Assembly (NCBI GenBank): GCA_947498025.1
Contig: CANMJR010000025.1
Location: 1 to 42,554 of the forward strand
Source: Helicobacteraceae bacterium
GTDB taxonomy: Bacteria; Campylobacterota; Campylobacteria; Campylobacterales; Sulfurimonadaceae
DNA: 42,554 bases
Direction of reading: 5' to 3'
The number at the start of each line of letters is the position of its first letter. Positions within the stretch are counted from its first letter, which is position 1. The position numbers and the translations under genes were made by a program. The notes under the pieces are model-generated. The model saw nothing but the letters and a program-made list of their open reading frames with translations. It did not search any database and was not told the origin of the DNA. Positions 1 through 8,313 of the stretch are shown here, piece after piece.

Positions 1-1340
1 TTAAGATAGTTATAATGTGAGTACTCTTCTATAACTTTTAGCACATTATCTATATTATTTTCAAGATTAGAAGCCATATTATTAAGAACGGTTTTTAATT
101 GCATTAAAGCAGGATTAGAAACATTTAACTCAAGTCTTTGACATAAGTCTCCTTGTTCAAACTCACCTAATACAGCTATGGTTTCATCTATAAGTTTTCT
201 ATCTTCATCGATTCCTTTTTTAATCTTTTCGATGTTCTCATTGATGACAACTGCCATTTGTCCGAATTCGTCTTTTGAATCAAGGTTAATTAGTTCGACT
301 TTAGGGGTTTCTCTGTTTAGGAAGGAGAAAAAAGAGATTAGCCCGAGTTGAATGCTGTTTAGCGAGCTAGTAATATTTTTAATCATATAAGATGCTAAAA
401 TAAATAGAGCAATAATTAATAATAACGAGGTTGAAGTGATTAATATCAATGAAGTATTTGCATCTGCTATTTTCTTATCAGCTAATTTTAAAACATTTCT
501 ATATAATTCAAGTTCAATAACTCTCAATAATTCTATAGAAGTTGTTGCCTCCGTAAACCAAACTGACGGTTCTATTCCAAAGTTGCCGCTCATCCATTTT
601 GTTTTTGCAATATCTATCATAGCCTCTGTTTTGTTTACAGATTCACCTTTGTATGTATTTTTATAAAATTCCTTTACTTCATCTGGTGCCAATACATCAA
701 ATTTAGCTAAATTCACAGTATAAGCACCTAGGCTAGTGCTAAATTTAAAAAAAGTATCTTCAACAAAAGTATTTTTACTAAAAGTACCGTTTAGATTTGC
801 TCTAATTTGCCCTAAAGACTCTTTTGATGTAGCTAAATGAGTATATGCTTGGATAATATTTCTTCCGTCTTTATCATCGATAAGTGGCGGTATAATTAAT
901 GCAACATCTAAAAATGTTTTAATAATTTTTGTAAAATATATACCTGTATCTAGAGCGGTTATGGATAATGAATCGATAGAAGCTCTCTTTTGAACTAAAT
1001 CACCTAAAGAGTTCAGAACAGAACTGTTTCCGTGAGTAAAAGCGTAAACTTTTTTCATATCTTCCAAAGCATTATCAACTTTTTGTCTCACTGCTGGAAG
1101 TTTATCACTATTACTTTTGCCGCTATTTATTATAAATCCGACACTCATACCTCTTTCAATCTGCATAAAATGCACTATAGTCGATAATGCTTCAGCTTCT
1201 AAAATACGATCTTTAGTAAAATTTAAATTATCTTTTACATCCAAATCATAAGACATTATTCTAATAGATAGCCATAAAATAGCAATCATTGGGATAATTA
1301 TTAAAATCCACAATTTTAATTTCATATTTATATTTTTCAT
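1..1340 (-). CDS. NIT-domain methyl-accepting chemotaxis protein, N-terminal part (cut by window edge)
   Basis: This is an inner-membrane chemoreceptor seen only as its first ~446 residues; the frame is still open at position 1. It starts MKNINMKLKLWILIIIPMIA, a membrane anchor. A periplasmic region follows with the NIT (nitrate/nitrite sensing, PF08376) signature QIERGMSVGFI and a long helical stretch with SKESLGQIRANLNGTFSKN. A second membrane segment (LILITSTSLLLIIALFILAS) leads into a HAMP-like linker. The last visible residues (NVLKVIEEYSHYNYL) are typical of the segment before the methyl-accepting signalling domain, which lies outside the window. The start at 1340 has AAGGAA as ribosome-binding site. 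NIT domains are proposed to sense nitrate or nitrite in other proteins; the ligand here is not known. A histidine kinase or cyclase output is possible but less likely. Confidence 0.8.
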   Translation of the reverse strand, partial: MKNINMKLKLWILIIIPMIAILWLSIRIMSYDLDVKDNLNFTKDRILEAEALSTIVHFMQIERGMSVGFIINSGKSNSDKLPAVRQKVDNALEDMKKVYAFTHGNSSVLNSLGDLVQKRASIDSLSITALDTGIYFTKIIKTFLDVALIIPPLIDDKDGRNIIQAYTHLATSKESLGQIRANLNGTFSKNTFVEDTFFKFSTSLGAYTVNLAKFDVLAPDEVKEFYKNTYKGESVNKTEAMIDIAKTKWMSGNFGIEPSVWFTEATTSIELLRVIELELYRNVLKLADKKIADANTSLILITSTSLLLIIALFILASYMIKNITSSLNSIQLGLISFFSFLNRETPKVELINLDSKDEFGQMAVVINENIEKIKKGIDEDRKLIDETIAVLGEFEQGDLCQRLELNVSNPALMQLKTVLNNMASNLENNIDNVLKVIEEYSHYNYL

Positions 1341-1610
1341 TTATTTCCTTGTTTTTGTTTTTAGAATTGGTGTTTGTTACATAAATATTGAAAAGAAGTA
1401 GAGTTACGCTGGGCAAATACAGAATTAGAAAAGATTTTATAAGCGATAAAAAATCTAAGCATTTTTTGAGAAGGGTTGTTTTTTGTATTATTTATTAGAG
1501 CAAAAAAGTGGGATTTGAATTTAGAAACAAATTTTTTAGTATAAAAAGAAAGACAGATGGAGTGTTTAGGGTATGTTAGATTGAGATAGTTGTTATTGTT
1601 CGCTTGTTCA

Positions 1611-1619
1611 CCCCCCCCC
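1611..1619. repeat. Homopolymer C9 (G9 on minus strand) followed by T7
   Basis: Nine C residues followed by seven T residues stand in an otherwise AT-rich intergenic region, about 270 bp upstream of the chemoreceptor start. G/C homopolymers of 8-12 are the usual slipped-strand phase-variation tracts in Campylobacter and Helicobacter. Here the tract is not inside a convincing gene. Confidence 0.8.
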
Positions 1620-1860
1620 TTTTTTTCTATCATGCATTTAGGCTAATCTTAAAGTAGAAAGAAATAATATCTCGCAACTAAAATTATTTATTTTATTAAA
1701 AGTGCTATTCATATGGACAGCTAAAATTATTTGTTTATGTAACATATGATTATACAGCCTTGGATATATTTTGTTATTTTTTGAAAAAGCATCATACATC
1801 AGTAGTGTTGCAAGTATGTTGCAATTTTTATGCTTTTGTAAGAATCAGCCATGCCACTTA

Positions 1861-1901
1861 ACTTTGACATGAGGTACTTCACATGCCAAAGTAGCTATAA
1901 T
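1861..1901 (+). promoter_or_regulatory. Inverted repeat next to a -10 box upstream of the CvfB-like gene
   Basis: Arms ACTTTGACATG (1861-1871) and CATGCCAAAGT (1882-1892) pair at 10 of 11 positions around a 10-nt centre. TATAAT follows at 1896-1901, about 53 nt before the ATG at 1955. The geometry fits an operator touching a sigma70-type promoter, but no regulator is identified. Confidence 0.5.
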
Positions 1902-1954
1902 GTCAAACACAATTTCCAATACAGTTGGGATAGACGGAAGTACAAGGAACTACT

Positions 1955-2803
1955 ATGAAACAAAACGAATACCTAGAATTAGGATTAATCAACTGCCTAC
2001 GAGTTGATAGACACACGCCGCATGGCATATTTTTGATGGCATTGGATGGAAATGATGTGCTTTTACCGCAGGCGTATGTAACCCAAACGATGCTTGAAGA
2101 TGATCTTCTTGAGGTCTTTTTATACACCGATTCCGAAGATAGGCTTATCGCCACTACATTAAAGCCGCATGCCATGCTTGATGAGTTCGCACTTTTTGAG
2201 GTAGTGGATGTCGCGCCGTTTGGAGCATTTGTAAACTGGGGGCTCTTAAAAGATTTAATGGTTCCAAACATGTTTCAAAAGGAGCCTTTTAAAGTCGGAG
2301 ACAAAAGATTTCTCAAAGTTGTTTATGATGAGCGAACGCACAGACTTGTAGGAACAGAGAAGCTGGGCGACTTTTTTGAGAAGCGGGTAAAAGGTCTTGC
2401 ACCGAACAAAGAGGTTAAAATCATAGTTATCGCAAAAACTCCGCTTGGATTCAAGTGTTTGGTTGAGGATAAATATGAGGGTCTCATCTACCACAATGAA
2501 ATTTTTCAAAATGTAGAAATCGGCGACACAAGAACAGCTTTTGTAAAAACAATCAGAAAAGATGGAAACATTGATTTAAGCCTGCGAAAACCGGGAACCA
2601 AATCAGGTTCAGGTACCGGAGATATAGTTCTTGACATGCTTAAAGAGAACAACGGCATCATGCCCTATAACTATAAAAGTGATGCGGAGCTTATAAAAGA
2701 TGTTTTTGGCATGAGTAAAAAAGAGTTTAAACGCTCGCTTACGCTCCTTCAAGAGGCTGGCAAGATAGAGGTAAAAGATACAGGAATATATATAAAGGGG
2801 TAA
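1955..2803 (+). CDS. CvfB-like S1 RNA-binding protein with C-terminal winged helix
   Basis: The 282-residue product matches the layout of the CvfB/YitL family: tandem S1-like OB folds (about residues 5-65, 70-130 and 145-210), followed by a winged helix (about 225-280). Visible S1 features include VAPFGAFVNWGLLKDLMVP and LGFKCLVEDKYEGLIYHNEI. Family members bind RNA and influence virulence-factor expression in Staphylococcus; the role in this phylum is not established. The start is preceded by AAGGA, and the small gene at 2807 follows after 3 bases, so the two are probably co-transcribed. Confidence 0.85.
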   Translation: MKQNEYLELGLINCLRVDRHTPHGIFLMALDGNDVLLPQAYVTQTMLEDDLLEVFLYTDSEDRLIATTLKPHAMLDEFALFEVVDVAPFGAFVNWGLLKDLMVPNMFQKEPFKVGDKRFLKVVYDERTHRLVGTEKLGDFFEKRVKGLAPNKEVKIIVIAKTPLGFKCLVEDKYEGLIYHNEIFQNVEIGDTRTAFVKTIRKDGNIDLSLRKPGTKSGSGTGDIVLDMLKENNGIMPYNYKSDAELIKDVFGMSKKEFKRSLTLLQEAGKIEVKDTGIYIKG

Positions 2804-2806
2804 AAG

Positions 2807-3016
2807 ATGGCAATAAAAAAGAAAAGCGTAGAACTCTCAGAGAAAAATATAACTTTTAAGATAGATAAAGTATCCTATAAAGTTATCCGTTTTTATCCCT
2901 CTGCCATGTCCCTTGATGTGATGGTTCATGATGAAAACGGAGTTAAAATTGGTGTACAGAATATTCCTTTTGCACATATAACCAAAGATGTAAAGAAATT
3001 AATTAAGCCAAACTAA
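2807..3016 (+). CDS. Small basic conserved hypothetical protein (69 aa)
   Basis: I do not recognise this protein. It is lysine-rich at the N-terminus (MAIKKKSVELSEKN), has no signal peptide or membrane segment, and looks like a single small alpha/beta domain (KVSYKVIRFYPSAMSLDVMVHDENGVKIGVQNIPFAHI). The gene begins 3 bases after the CvfB-like stop, with a GGGG ribosome-binding site overlapping the end of that gene, so translation may be coupled. Its position suggests a partner of the S1 protein, perhaps in RNA binding; that is inference only. Confidence 0.65.
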   Translation: MAIKKKSVELSEKNITFKIDKVSYKVIRFYPSAMSLDVMVHDENGVKIGVQNIPFAHITKDVKKLIKPN

Positions 3017-3057
3017 TAAGTTTTAAAATTCATAAGTCGAAATTGATACTATCTTAA

Positions 3058-3063
3058 TTATAA
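3058..3063 (+). promoter_or_regulatory. Predicted -10 box for trpB
   Basis: TATAAT lies 40 bases upstream of the trpB start, in an AT-rich gap. No good -35 is seen at 17-nt spacing, which is common in Campylobacterota promoters. Confidence 0.45.
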
Positions 3064-3103
3064 TAGCCCCGAATTAAATTATTTTAAAGAGGGTTATTCA
3101 ATT

Positions 3104-4321
3104 ATGGAAAAAAGTTATTTAGAATTACATCCGGATGAGAAGGGATTTTTTGGAAAATTTGGAGGCTCGTTTATACCTCCTGTTTTGGAACAACCGTTTG
3201 CAGACATCACAAAAGCATACAAAGAACTTAAAAATTCACCTGCTTTTATTGAAGAACTCAAATATGTTCGAAAGCACTACCAAGGTCGTCCTACGCCAAT
3301 ATCCTTCGCTAAAAATCTCACTGAACATTGCGGCGGTGCAAAAATTTATCTCAAACGAGAAGATTTAAATCATACCGGCGCACACAAACTGAACCACTGC
3401 ATGGCTGAAGTAATTCTGGCTAAATACCTAGGAAAAACAAAAGTTATTGCCGAAACAGGTGCCGGTCAACATGGCGTTGCTCTTGCAACAGCTGCAGCCT
3501 ATTTTGGGCTTGAATGTGAAATTCATATGGGTGAAGTTGACATTGCAAAAGAGCACCCGAATGTTGTAAGAATGAAAATTTTAGGTGCTAAAGTTATTCC
3601 AGCAACACATGGATTAAGAACACTTAAAGAAGCGGTTGACAGTGCATTTGAGAGTTATGTTCCTCAAGCTGAGAGTGCTATTTATTGTATCGGCTCCGTT
3701 GTCGGTCCACACCCATTTCCGATGATGGTAAGAGATTTTCAGTCTGTTATCGGTTTTGAATCTAAAGAGCAATTTTTAGAACATGAAAACTCTCTTCCGG
3801 ACAATGTGGTTGCGTGTGTAGGCGGTGGCTCGAATGCAATGGGTATTTTTTCTGCTTTTATAGAAGAGAAAAATGTTAACCTTTATGGTGTTGAACCTAT
3901 GGGCAGAGGTAACAAAATTGGTGAACATGCAGCAACGCTCACCTACGGAACAGAGGGAATAATGCATGGTTTTAATTCTATCATGCTCAAAGATGAAAAT
4001 GGGGAAGCAGCTCCTGTTTACTCCATAGGTTCCGGCATAGATTATCCATCAGTTGGACCTGAACATGCGTACCTCAAAGAGAGCGGAAGAACAAAAGTCG
4101 GTCTTTGCAATGATGAAGAGGCGGTGGATGCTTTTTATAAACTCTCTCAACTAGAAGGAATTATACCGGCACTTGAATCTGCACATGCTGTTGCATTTGC
4201 CATGAAACTTGCAAAAACATTAGATAAAGACAAAACCATTCTTGTAAATCTAAGTGGCAGAGGCGATAAAGATATAGATTTCGTAATTGAAAATTACCCT
4301 ATTCCAAACGCTAAATTTTAA
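3104..4321 (+). CDS. trpB: Tryptophan synthase beta chain (orphan copy)
   Basis: TrpB condenses indole with L-serine using PLP. The 405 residues are the normal TrpB1 length. Visible features are the PLP lysine K95 in HTGAHK, the catalytic glutamate E117 in AETGAGQHG, the phosphate-binding GGGSNA loop and the C-terminal LSGRGDKD. No trpA or other trp gene is adjacent; the gene appears monocistronic between its own -10 box and a hairpin terminator. Several conserved positions differ from classic Trp[10 protein letters not shown] where GAHKINN is usual, and [18 protein letters not shown] where LGTAAGPHPYP is usual. It could be the only TrpB of the strain, or a second copy acting alone on free indole. 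Confidence 0.92.
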   Translation: MEKSYLELHPDEKGFFGKFGGSFIPPVLEQPFADITKAYKELKNSPAFIEELKYVRKHYQGRPTPISFAKNLTEHCGGAKIYLKREDLNHTGAHKLNHCMAEVILAKYLGKTKVIAETGAGQHGVALATAAAYFGLECEIHMGEVDIAKEHPNVVRMKILGAKVIPATHGLRTLKEAVDSAFESYVPQAESAIYCIGSVVGPHPFPMMVRDFQSVIGFESKEQFLEHENSLPDNVVACVGGGSNAMGIFSAFIEEKNVNLYGVEPMGRGNKIGEHAATLTYGTEGIMHGFNSIMLKDENGEAAPVYSIGSGIDYPSVGPEHAYLKESGRTKVGLCNDEEAVDAFYKLSQLEGIIPALESAHAVAFAMKLAKTLDKDKTILVNLSGRGDKDIDFVIENYPIPNAKF

Positions 4322-4324
4322 TTC

Positions 4325-4362
4325 TTAGCATGTGGATTTCTACATGCTAAATCTTCTTTTAT
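4325..4362 (+). terminator. Hairpin terminator after trpB
   Basis: Arms TTAGCATGT (4325-4333) and ACATGCTAA (4342-4350) form a 9-bp stem with an 8-nt loop, starting 4 bases after the trpB stop and followed by a T-rich tail (ATCTTCTTTTATATTT). Confidence 0.75.
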
Positions 4363-4429
4363 ATTTCAACAGATTAAAAATTGATTCCTAGATATTGCTT
4401 TAAATCAAAATATAAAAAATATAAAAGCA

Positions 4430-4435
4430 TATAAT
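4430..4435 (+). promoter_or_regulatory. Predicted -10 box for the hemerythrin-PAS gene
   Basis: TATAAT sits 24 bases before the ATG at 4460. An AAAGGA ribosome-binding site follows. No clear -35 is seen. Confidence 0.45.
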
Positions 4436-4459
4436 TCCTCATTATTATAAAGGAAAAAT

Positions 4460-5443
4460 ATGAGTGAATTTTTAGGTCAAAACACATCTACAAGTCTGCC
4501 GGAAGGTCATCCAATAAAAGTTTATCTGGATGAAAACAAATTAATCAGAGAATTAATATTCAAAATCAACAGCATAAATATAGAAGAGAGTAGTGAAGAG
4601 TTTATAAAACTTTTCGCGAAACTTTGTCTTGTTGAGAAACATTTTGCCAGAAAAGAGAATCAACTTTTTCCATACCTAGAAAAATATGGTTGGACCTCTC
4701 CTAGCCAAAACATGTGGGCTTTTCATGATCAAATCAGAGATGAGATTAAAGCTGCCCATAATGCAATAAAATCTCAAAACATACTCAGCATAAGTCAAAA
4801 CTTACACCGAGTTTTTGAAAGTTTAGAGCATATTTTACAGGTTGAAGAGGGAAGACTTCTGCCAAGAGCATTCAGCATGCTCAGCAGTGATGATTGGGAA
4901 GAGATGAGAGGCGGTGATGAAGAGATAGGCTGGATGTTTGATGAAGCACCTCCTGCTTTTCCTGCAATAAGTGAACAAGAGTATATACATCCAAGTCAAG
5001 ATACAAAAAGAAGAAAACTCCCTTTCTCTCTTGATAATAGGATTAAACTTGATGAAGGTTTTTTACTTCCTGATCAGATAAATTGGCTCCTTAAATTTAT
5101 GCCCGTTGATATAACTTATGTGGATGAGAATGATATAGTACTCTTTTATAATCGCGGTGATAACAGAGTATTTCCACGAAGTGCAGGCATTATAGGCAGA
5201 GAAGTGAAGTTTTGCCATCCTCCTAAAAGTGTTGATCAAGTTTTATTGATACTAAGAGAATTTAAAGCAGGAAGAAAAGATGAAGCAGAATTTTGGATAA
5301 CATTTAAAGATAAGTTTATTCATATCAGATACTTTGCTATTAGAGATGATGAGGGTGCATACAAAGGGGTAATTGAAGTAAGTCAAGATGTTACGCACAT
5401 TAGGAGCCTCGAGGGTCAACAAAGATTACTTGAATGGGAATAA
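4460..5443 (+). CDS. DUF438-like protein: hemerythrin HHE domain plus PAS domain
   Basis: The 327 residues divide into an N-terminal helical hemerythrin-like region (about 15-160: GHPIKVYLDENKLI, LVEKHFARKENQLFPYLEKYG, FHDQIRDEIKAAH, LEHILQVEEGRLLPRAF) and a C-terminal PAS domain (about 195-320: INWLLKFMPVDITYVDENDIVLFYNRG, ending GVIEVSQDVTHIRSLEGQQRLLEW). The His/Glu spacing fits a di-iron HHE bundle that could bind oxygen or NO. The PAS part matches the C-terminal half of DUF438 proteins. No output kinase or cyclase is fused, so the protein probably acts by interaction or as an NO/O2/redox sensor; this role is inferred. It is a single-gene unit. Confidence 0.8.
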   Translation: MSEFLGQNTSTSLPEGHPIKVYLDENKLIRELIFKINSINIEESSEEFIKLFAKLCLVEKHFARKENQLFPYLEKYGWTSPSQNMWAFHDQIRDEIKAAHNAIKSQNILSISQNLHRVFESLEHILQVEEGRLLPRAFSMLSSDDWEEMRGGDEEIGWMFDEAPPAFPAISEQEYIHPSQDTKRRKLPFSLDNRIKLDEGFLLPDQINWLLKFMPVDITYVDENDIVLFYNRGDNRVFPRSAGIIGREVKFCHPPKSVDQVLLILREFKAGRKDEAEFWITFKDKFIHIRYFAIRDDEGAYKGVIEVSQDVTHIRSLEGQQRLLEWE

Positions 5444-5728
5444 GTAAAAATTTAAACTATAACAATTTACGAATTATATATAATTTAAGGCTTAATTTTT
5501 TGATAAAAATCCCAGTGCAAACCGGGATAACGAAGTATAATCTTTATGAATGAGGTAAAAGACCATACAAGGAGAATCGTAGTAGCATTGTATATTTAAT
5601 TTGTTACAAAATCGTTAACAGAGTTGTATCTATTTTTTGATAACATACATAATTAAATATATATTGGGCGGAAAACCGTTAAATTAGTTAACAACCCATT
5701 TCTATCTCAAGCACTTTAAAGGATTAAC
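5444..5728 (+). other. Structured leader region upstream of the chorismate mutase gene
   Basis: These 285 bases hold several elements but no recognised gene. ATCCC (5509-5513) and GGGAT (5524-5528) can form a small hairpin. TATAAT at 5536-5541 is a likely -10 box. A 17-codon frame (5547-5600, beginning MNEVKDHTRRIVV) follows but carries no aromatic-residue run that would suggest attenuation. A folded element lies at 5666-5697. I could not match the region to a known riboswitch. Confidence 0.4.
5666..5697 (+). promoter_or_regulatory. Possible three-way RNA fold in the chorismate mutase leader
   Basis: GGG (5666-5668) can close on CCC (5695-5697), enclosing the hairpin CGG-AAAA-CCG (5669-5678) and a second hairpin TTAA/TTAA (5679-5682 with 5688-5691). 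It ends about 30 bases before the start codon. The stems are short, so the fold is only a suggestion. Confidence 0.3.
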
Positions 5729-6022
5729 ATGAAAGTTTATAACTCATTGGAAGAAGTGAGACACGATATAGATATACTCGATACTAAGCTAGTTGATTTA
5801 ATAGCAGAGAGAAGCCAACTAATACGCCAAGTTGCTAAATTTAAGAATAGTGTTGATGAGGTAAAGGCTGACGATAGGATTGAATTTATACTGCAAAAAG
5901 CTAGACGACAGGCGATAGAGCTTGGGCTGTCTCCAAATTTAATATCAGAACTGTTTACTATTATGATTAATGAGATGGTTGAGACAGAGATTTCTGAGTT
6001 TAGAAATAAACAAGCTTTTTAA
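5729..6022 (+). CDS. Chorismate mutase-family protein, PchB-like
   Basis: This is a single-domain AroQ-fold protein of 97 residues. Helix 1 carries R11 and R28 (RHDIDILDTKLVDLIAER), followed by K39, D48-R50 and a C-terminal helix ending EMVETEISEFR. AroQ enzymes convert chorismate to prephenate for Phe/Tyr synthesis. The spacing and the motifs VAKFK, DRIEFIL and LSPNLISELF align better, from memory, with PchB (isochorismate pyruvate lyase) than with the E. coli P-protein domain. No salicylate or siderophore genes are nearby, so chorismate mutase activity remains the more likely role. AAAGGA precedes the start. Confidence 0.8.
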   Translation: MKVYNSLEEVRHDIDILDTKLVDLIAERSQLIRQVAKFKNSVDEVKADDRIEFILQKARRQAIELGLSPNLISELFTIMINEMVETEISEFRNKQAF

Positions 6023-6032
6023 ATCAAATAAA

Positions 6033-6056
6033 AAGAGGAAGAACCTCTTCTTATTT
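6033..6056. terminator. Bidirectional terminator between the chorismate mutase gene and infA
   Basis: AAGAGG (6033-6038) pairs with CCTCTT (6044-6049). Reading plus, it is followed by TTATTT; reading minus, by a run of five T then ATTT. It can therefore end both convergent units, including the whole ribosomal operon, and its tail runs into the infA stop codon. Confidence 0.8.
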
Positions 6057-6269
6057 GTATCTGTAAGTGATTCGTCCCTTATCAAGACTGTATGGTGTTA
6101 GTTCTAGTTTAACACGGTCACCTGGAAGTATTTTGATATAGTGCATACGCATTTTACCTGCGATATGACATAAAATAATATGTCCATTTTCTAATTCAAC
6201 ACGAAATGTTGCATTTGGTAAAGCCTCTATGATCTTGCCATCAACTTCGATAACATCCGATTTAGCCAT
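6051..6269 (-). CDS. infA: Translation initiation factor IF-1
   Basis: IF-1 binds the 30S A site during initiation. The 72 residues are the standard length, forming one S1-like OB fold ([26 protein letters not shown], then [23 protein letters not shown] and a GRITYRYK tail). It is the last gene of the ribosomal operon in this window, 18 bases after map. rpmJ and the rpsM-rpoA group, which follow infA in many bacteria, are absent here. Confidence 0.97.
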   Translation of the reverse strand: MAKSDVIEVDGKIIEALPNATFRVELENGHIILCHIAGKMRMHYIKILPGDRVKLELTPYSLDKGRITYRYK

Positions 6270-6287
6270 TATATATTCCTTACTTCT

Positions 6288-7046
6288 CTATGCAAGAGAT
6301 AAAATTTCAGCTTTACCGTTGATAACTGCAACAGTATGCTCATAGTGTGAACCGCGCAAACCATCGGCACTAACAACATCCCACTTATTTTCTAAAATAA
6401 TTGGTTTTGAATCTTTTTGACAAATCATAGGCTCGAGACAAAAAACCATTCCGTTTTTTATCTTTGGACCTGCTTTAGCATTCTTTCCGTCTAAATAATT
6501 TGGTATTTCAGGCTCTTCATGAGGTTTTTTTCCTATTCCATGTCCACAAAAACTATGAAGAGGAACAAAACCTCTTGCTCTTATGAAATTTTCCATTAAC
6601 AAAGAGAGCTCTTTAAATCGCATCCCCTCTTTTATCTCGCTTATCGCATGATATAAGGTATCTTTTGCGCATGCGATTAAATCTTCATCCTCTTGACTTA
6701 TCACTCCGACAGGAACAGTTATAGCTGCGTCACCGAAATATCCCTCAAGCTCTACTCCGACATCGTAACCTATAATATCTCCATCTTTGAGTTTATAATC
6801 TGTTGGAATTCCATGAATAATTACTTGATTGAGTGAGGTGCAAACAGCGTTAGGAAATCCATAAAGACCTTTAAAAGAGGGTTTGGCACCATGTGAAAGA
6901 ATATACTCCTCTCCCATTATATCAAGCTCTTTTAAGGAGATTCCTGCTTTTGTATTTATACGAAGAAGTTCTAAAGTGCCACCAACTATTTTATTGGCAG
7001 CTCTTAATTTTTGTATCTCATCATGTTTTCTAAGCGCAATGGCCAT
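6288..7046 (-). CDS. map: Methionine aminopeptidase, type I
   Basis: Removes the N-terminal methionine from nascent proteins in the cytoplasm. The 252-residue protein is a type Ia enzyme without the zinc-finger extension. The five metal ligands are visible: the two aspartates in GYDVGVELEGYFGDAAITVPV, the histidine in SFCGHGIGKKPHEEP, the glutamate in VFCLEPMI and the glutamate in SHYEHTVAV. It follows secY by 2 bases, so it is translated from the same transcript; adk, which lies between secY and map in many bacteria, is missing. Confidence 0.97.
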   Translation of the reverse strand: MAIALRKHDEIQKLRAANKIVGGTLELLRINTKAGISLKELDIMGEEYILSHGAKPSFKGLYGFPNAVCTSLNQVIIHGIPTDYKLKDGDIIGYDVGVELEGYFGDAAITVPVGVISQEDEDLIACAKDTLYHAISEIKEGMRFKELSLLMENFIRARGFVPLHSFCGHGIGKKPHEEPEIPNYLDGKNAKAGPKIKNGMVFCLEPMICQKDSKPIILENKWDVVSADGLRGSHYEHTVAVINGKAEILSLA

Positions 7047-7048
7047 TT

Positions 7049-8311
7049 TTATAGACCAACCGCACTTAGTGTTTCATATTTACTCATATATAGCTGAGCT
7101 TCTATTTTTCTCATAGTATCAAGTGCGACTTGAACAACAATCAGGACTGCTGTTCCACCAAAGAAAAATGGCACGCCCATTCCCTTGATAATCATAAATG
7201 GAAGCGTCGCGACAAGACCAAGGTAAAGAGCACCGGTAAAGGTTAATCTACTAGCAGTTTCATTTAAAAACTCCTTCGTAGCTTCGCCTGTACGAATACC
7301 CGGAATAAATCCACCCTGTCTTTTTAAATTATCTGCAATATCTTTTGCATTAAATGTAATTGATGCATAAAAGAATGCAAAAAATACGACAAAAACAAAT
7401 GTCAACAAGTTGAAAAAGTAACTATTTGGGTGCAATAGATCAGCTATACCTTGAATAGTAGGGTTAGTACTGCTCGATAAAACTGTCATAGGAAACATTA
7501 ATATTGCACTAGCGAAAATAACTGGAATAACACCAGCCAGATTTACTTTGATAGGAATATAGTTCATAACTCTTTTATTTTGGTTTTGCATCATAGTCTT
7601 TTTAGCATAAGTAATAGGAACACGACGCTCACCAAGTTCAACATAGATTATTATTGCAACAGTTCCTAGTATAAGTGCCAAAATAGCAATTACAGTTAAG
7701 AATCCCATAGCGCCGGTATTTACCATAGTTACAGTTTGACCTATAGCATTTGGTATTGCTGAGACTATACCGGCAAAGATAATTAAAGATATACCATTAC
7801 CAATGCCGCTTTGCGTAATCTGTTCACCTATCCACATTAAAAGCATTGTTCCTGCTAACATCGATACAGCAGAGAGTGTAATAAATGTAGTATGGTCAAC
7901 TAATATAGCACTATTCCCACTTGGTCCGGTTAAACTTTGAAGTCCAACGCTCACACCTATAGCTTGAATTATAGTAATAACAATAGTTGCATAGCGAATA
8001 ATCTGCATATACTTCACCATGCCATCACGCTCTTTTTTCATTTGCCCTAAAGTAGGAAATGTAGCAGCTAAAAGCTCCATAATAATTGAAGCAGTGATAT
8101 AAGGCATAATTCCAAGTGATATAATAGAAAGTCGCTCAACAGCATTACCGCTAAACATATTAAATAAGCCTAGAGCATCTGATTGATGTGAATCGAAGAA
8201 TGAAGCTATAACAGCAGTATCTACACCTGGTACCGGCACATAGGCCAGTAGGCGGTAGATAAATAAAAACCCTATTGTAATAAGTATCTTATTAACCAGA
8301 TTTTTATTCAC
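7049..8311 (-). CDS. secY: Protein translocase subunit SecY
   Basis: SecY is the channel-forming subunit of the SecYEG translocon in the inner membrane. The 420 residues contain ten hydrophobic segments, starting KILITIGFLFIYRLLAYVPVPG. Recognisable SecY blocks are NMFSGNAVERLSIISLGIMP (plug and TM2 region), GIGNGISLIIFAGI and QGGFIPGIRTGEATKEFL (the C4-C5 loop involved in SecA and ribosome contact). It lies 2 bases after rplO and 2 before map. Confidence 0.98.
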   Translation of the reverse strand: MNKNLVNKILITIGFLFIYRLLAYVPVPGVDTAVIASFFDSHQSDALGLFNMFSGNAVERLSIISLGIMPYITASIIMELLAATFPTLGQMKKERDGMVKYMQIIRYATIVITIIQAIGVSVGLQSLTGPSGNSAILVDHTTFITLSAVSMLAGTMLLMWIGEQITQSGIGNGISLIIFAGIVSAIPNAIGQTVTMVNTGAMGFLTVIAILALILGTVAIIIYVELGERRVPITYAKKTMMQNQNKRVMNYIPIKVNLAGVIPVIFASAILMFPMTVLSSSTNPTIQGIADLLHPNSYFFNLLTFVFVVFFAFFYASITFNAKDIADNLKRQGGFIPGIRTGEATKEFLNETASRLTFTGALYLGLVATLPFMIIKGMGVPFFFGGTAVLIVVQVALDTMRKIEAQLYMSKYETLSAVGL

Positions 8312-8313
8312 GG

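Larger units (their letters stand above)
1341..1954. other. Long intergenic region, no convincing gene
   Basis: These 614 bases separate the divergent chemoreceptor and CvfB-like genes. The only long open frame (minus, 1361-1633) has no ribosome-binding site, begins at a homopolymer tract and is of low complexity, so it is not called. Visible structure: a G9/C9 tract at 1611-1619; arms AAAAGCAT (1785-1792) and ATGCTTTT (1830-1837) enclosing a tandem TGTTGCAA repeat; and a palindrome plus TATAAT just before the next gene. A small RNA is possible but unsupported. Confidence 0.6.

Noticed and set aside
1361-1633. Minus-strand frame of 90 codons beginning at the G9 tract
   Set aside because: It has no ribosome-binding site, is low-complexity (poly-G, poly-N start) and resembles no protein I know; treated as intergenic.
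5509-5600. Riboswitch (c-di-GMP type) because of a GCAAACC motif
   Set aside because: The second conserved half of the c-di-GMP-I aptamer is not present, so no known class could be assigned.
5547-5600. Aromatic amino acid attenuator leader peptide
   Set aside because: The 17-codon frame has no Phe or Trp and only one Tyr.
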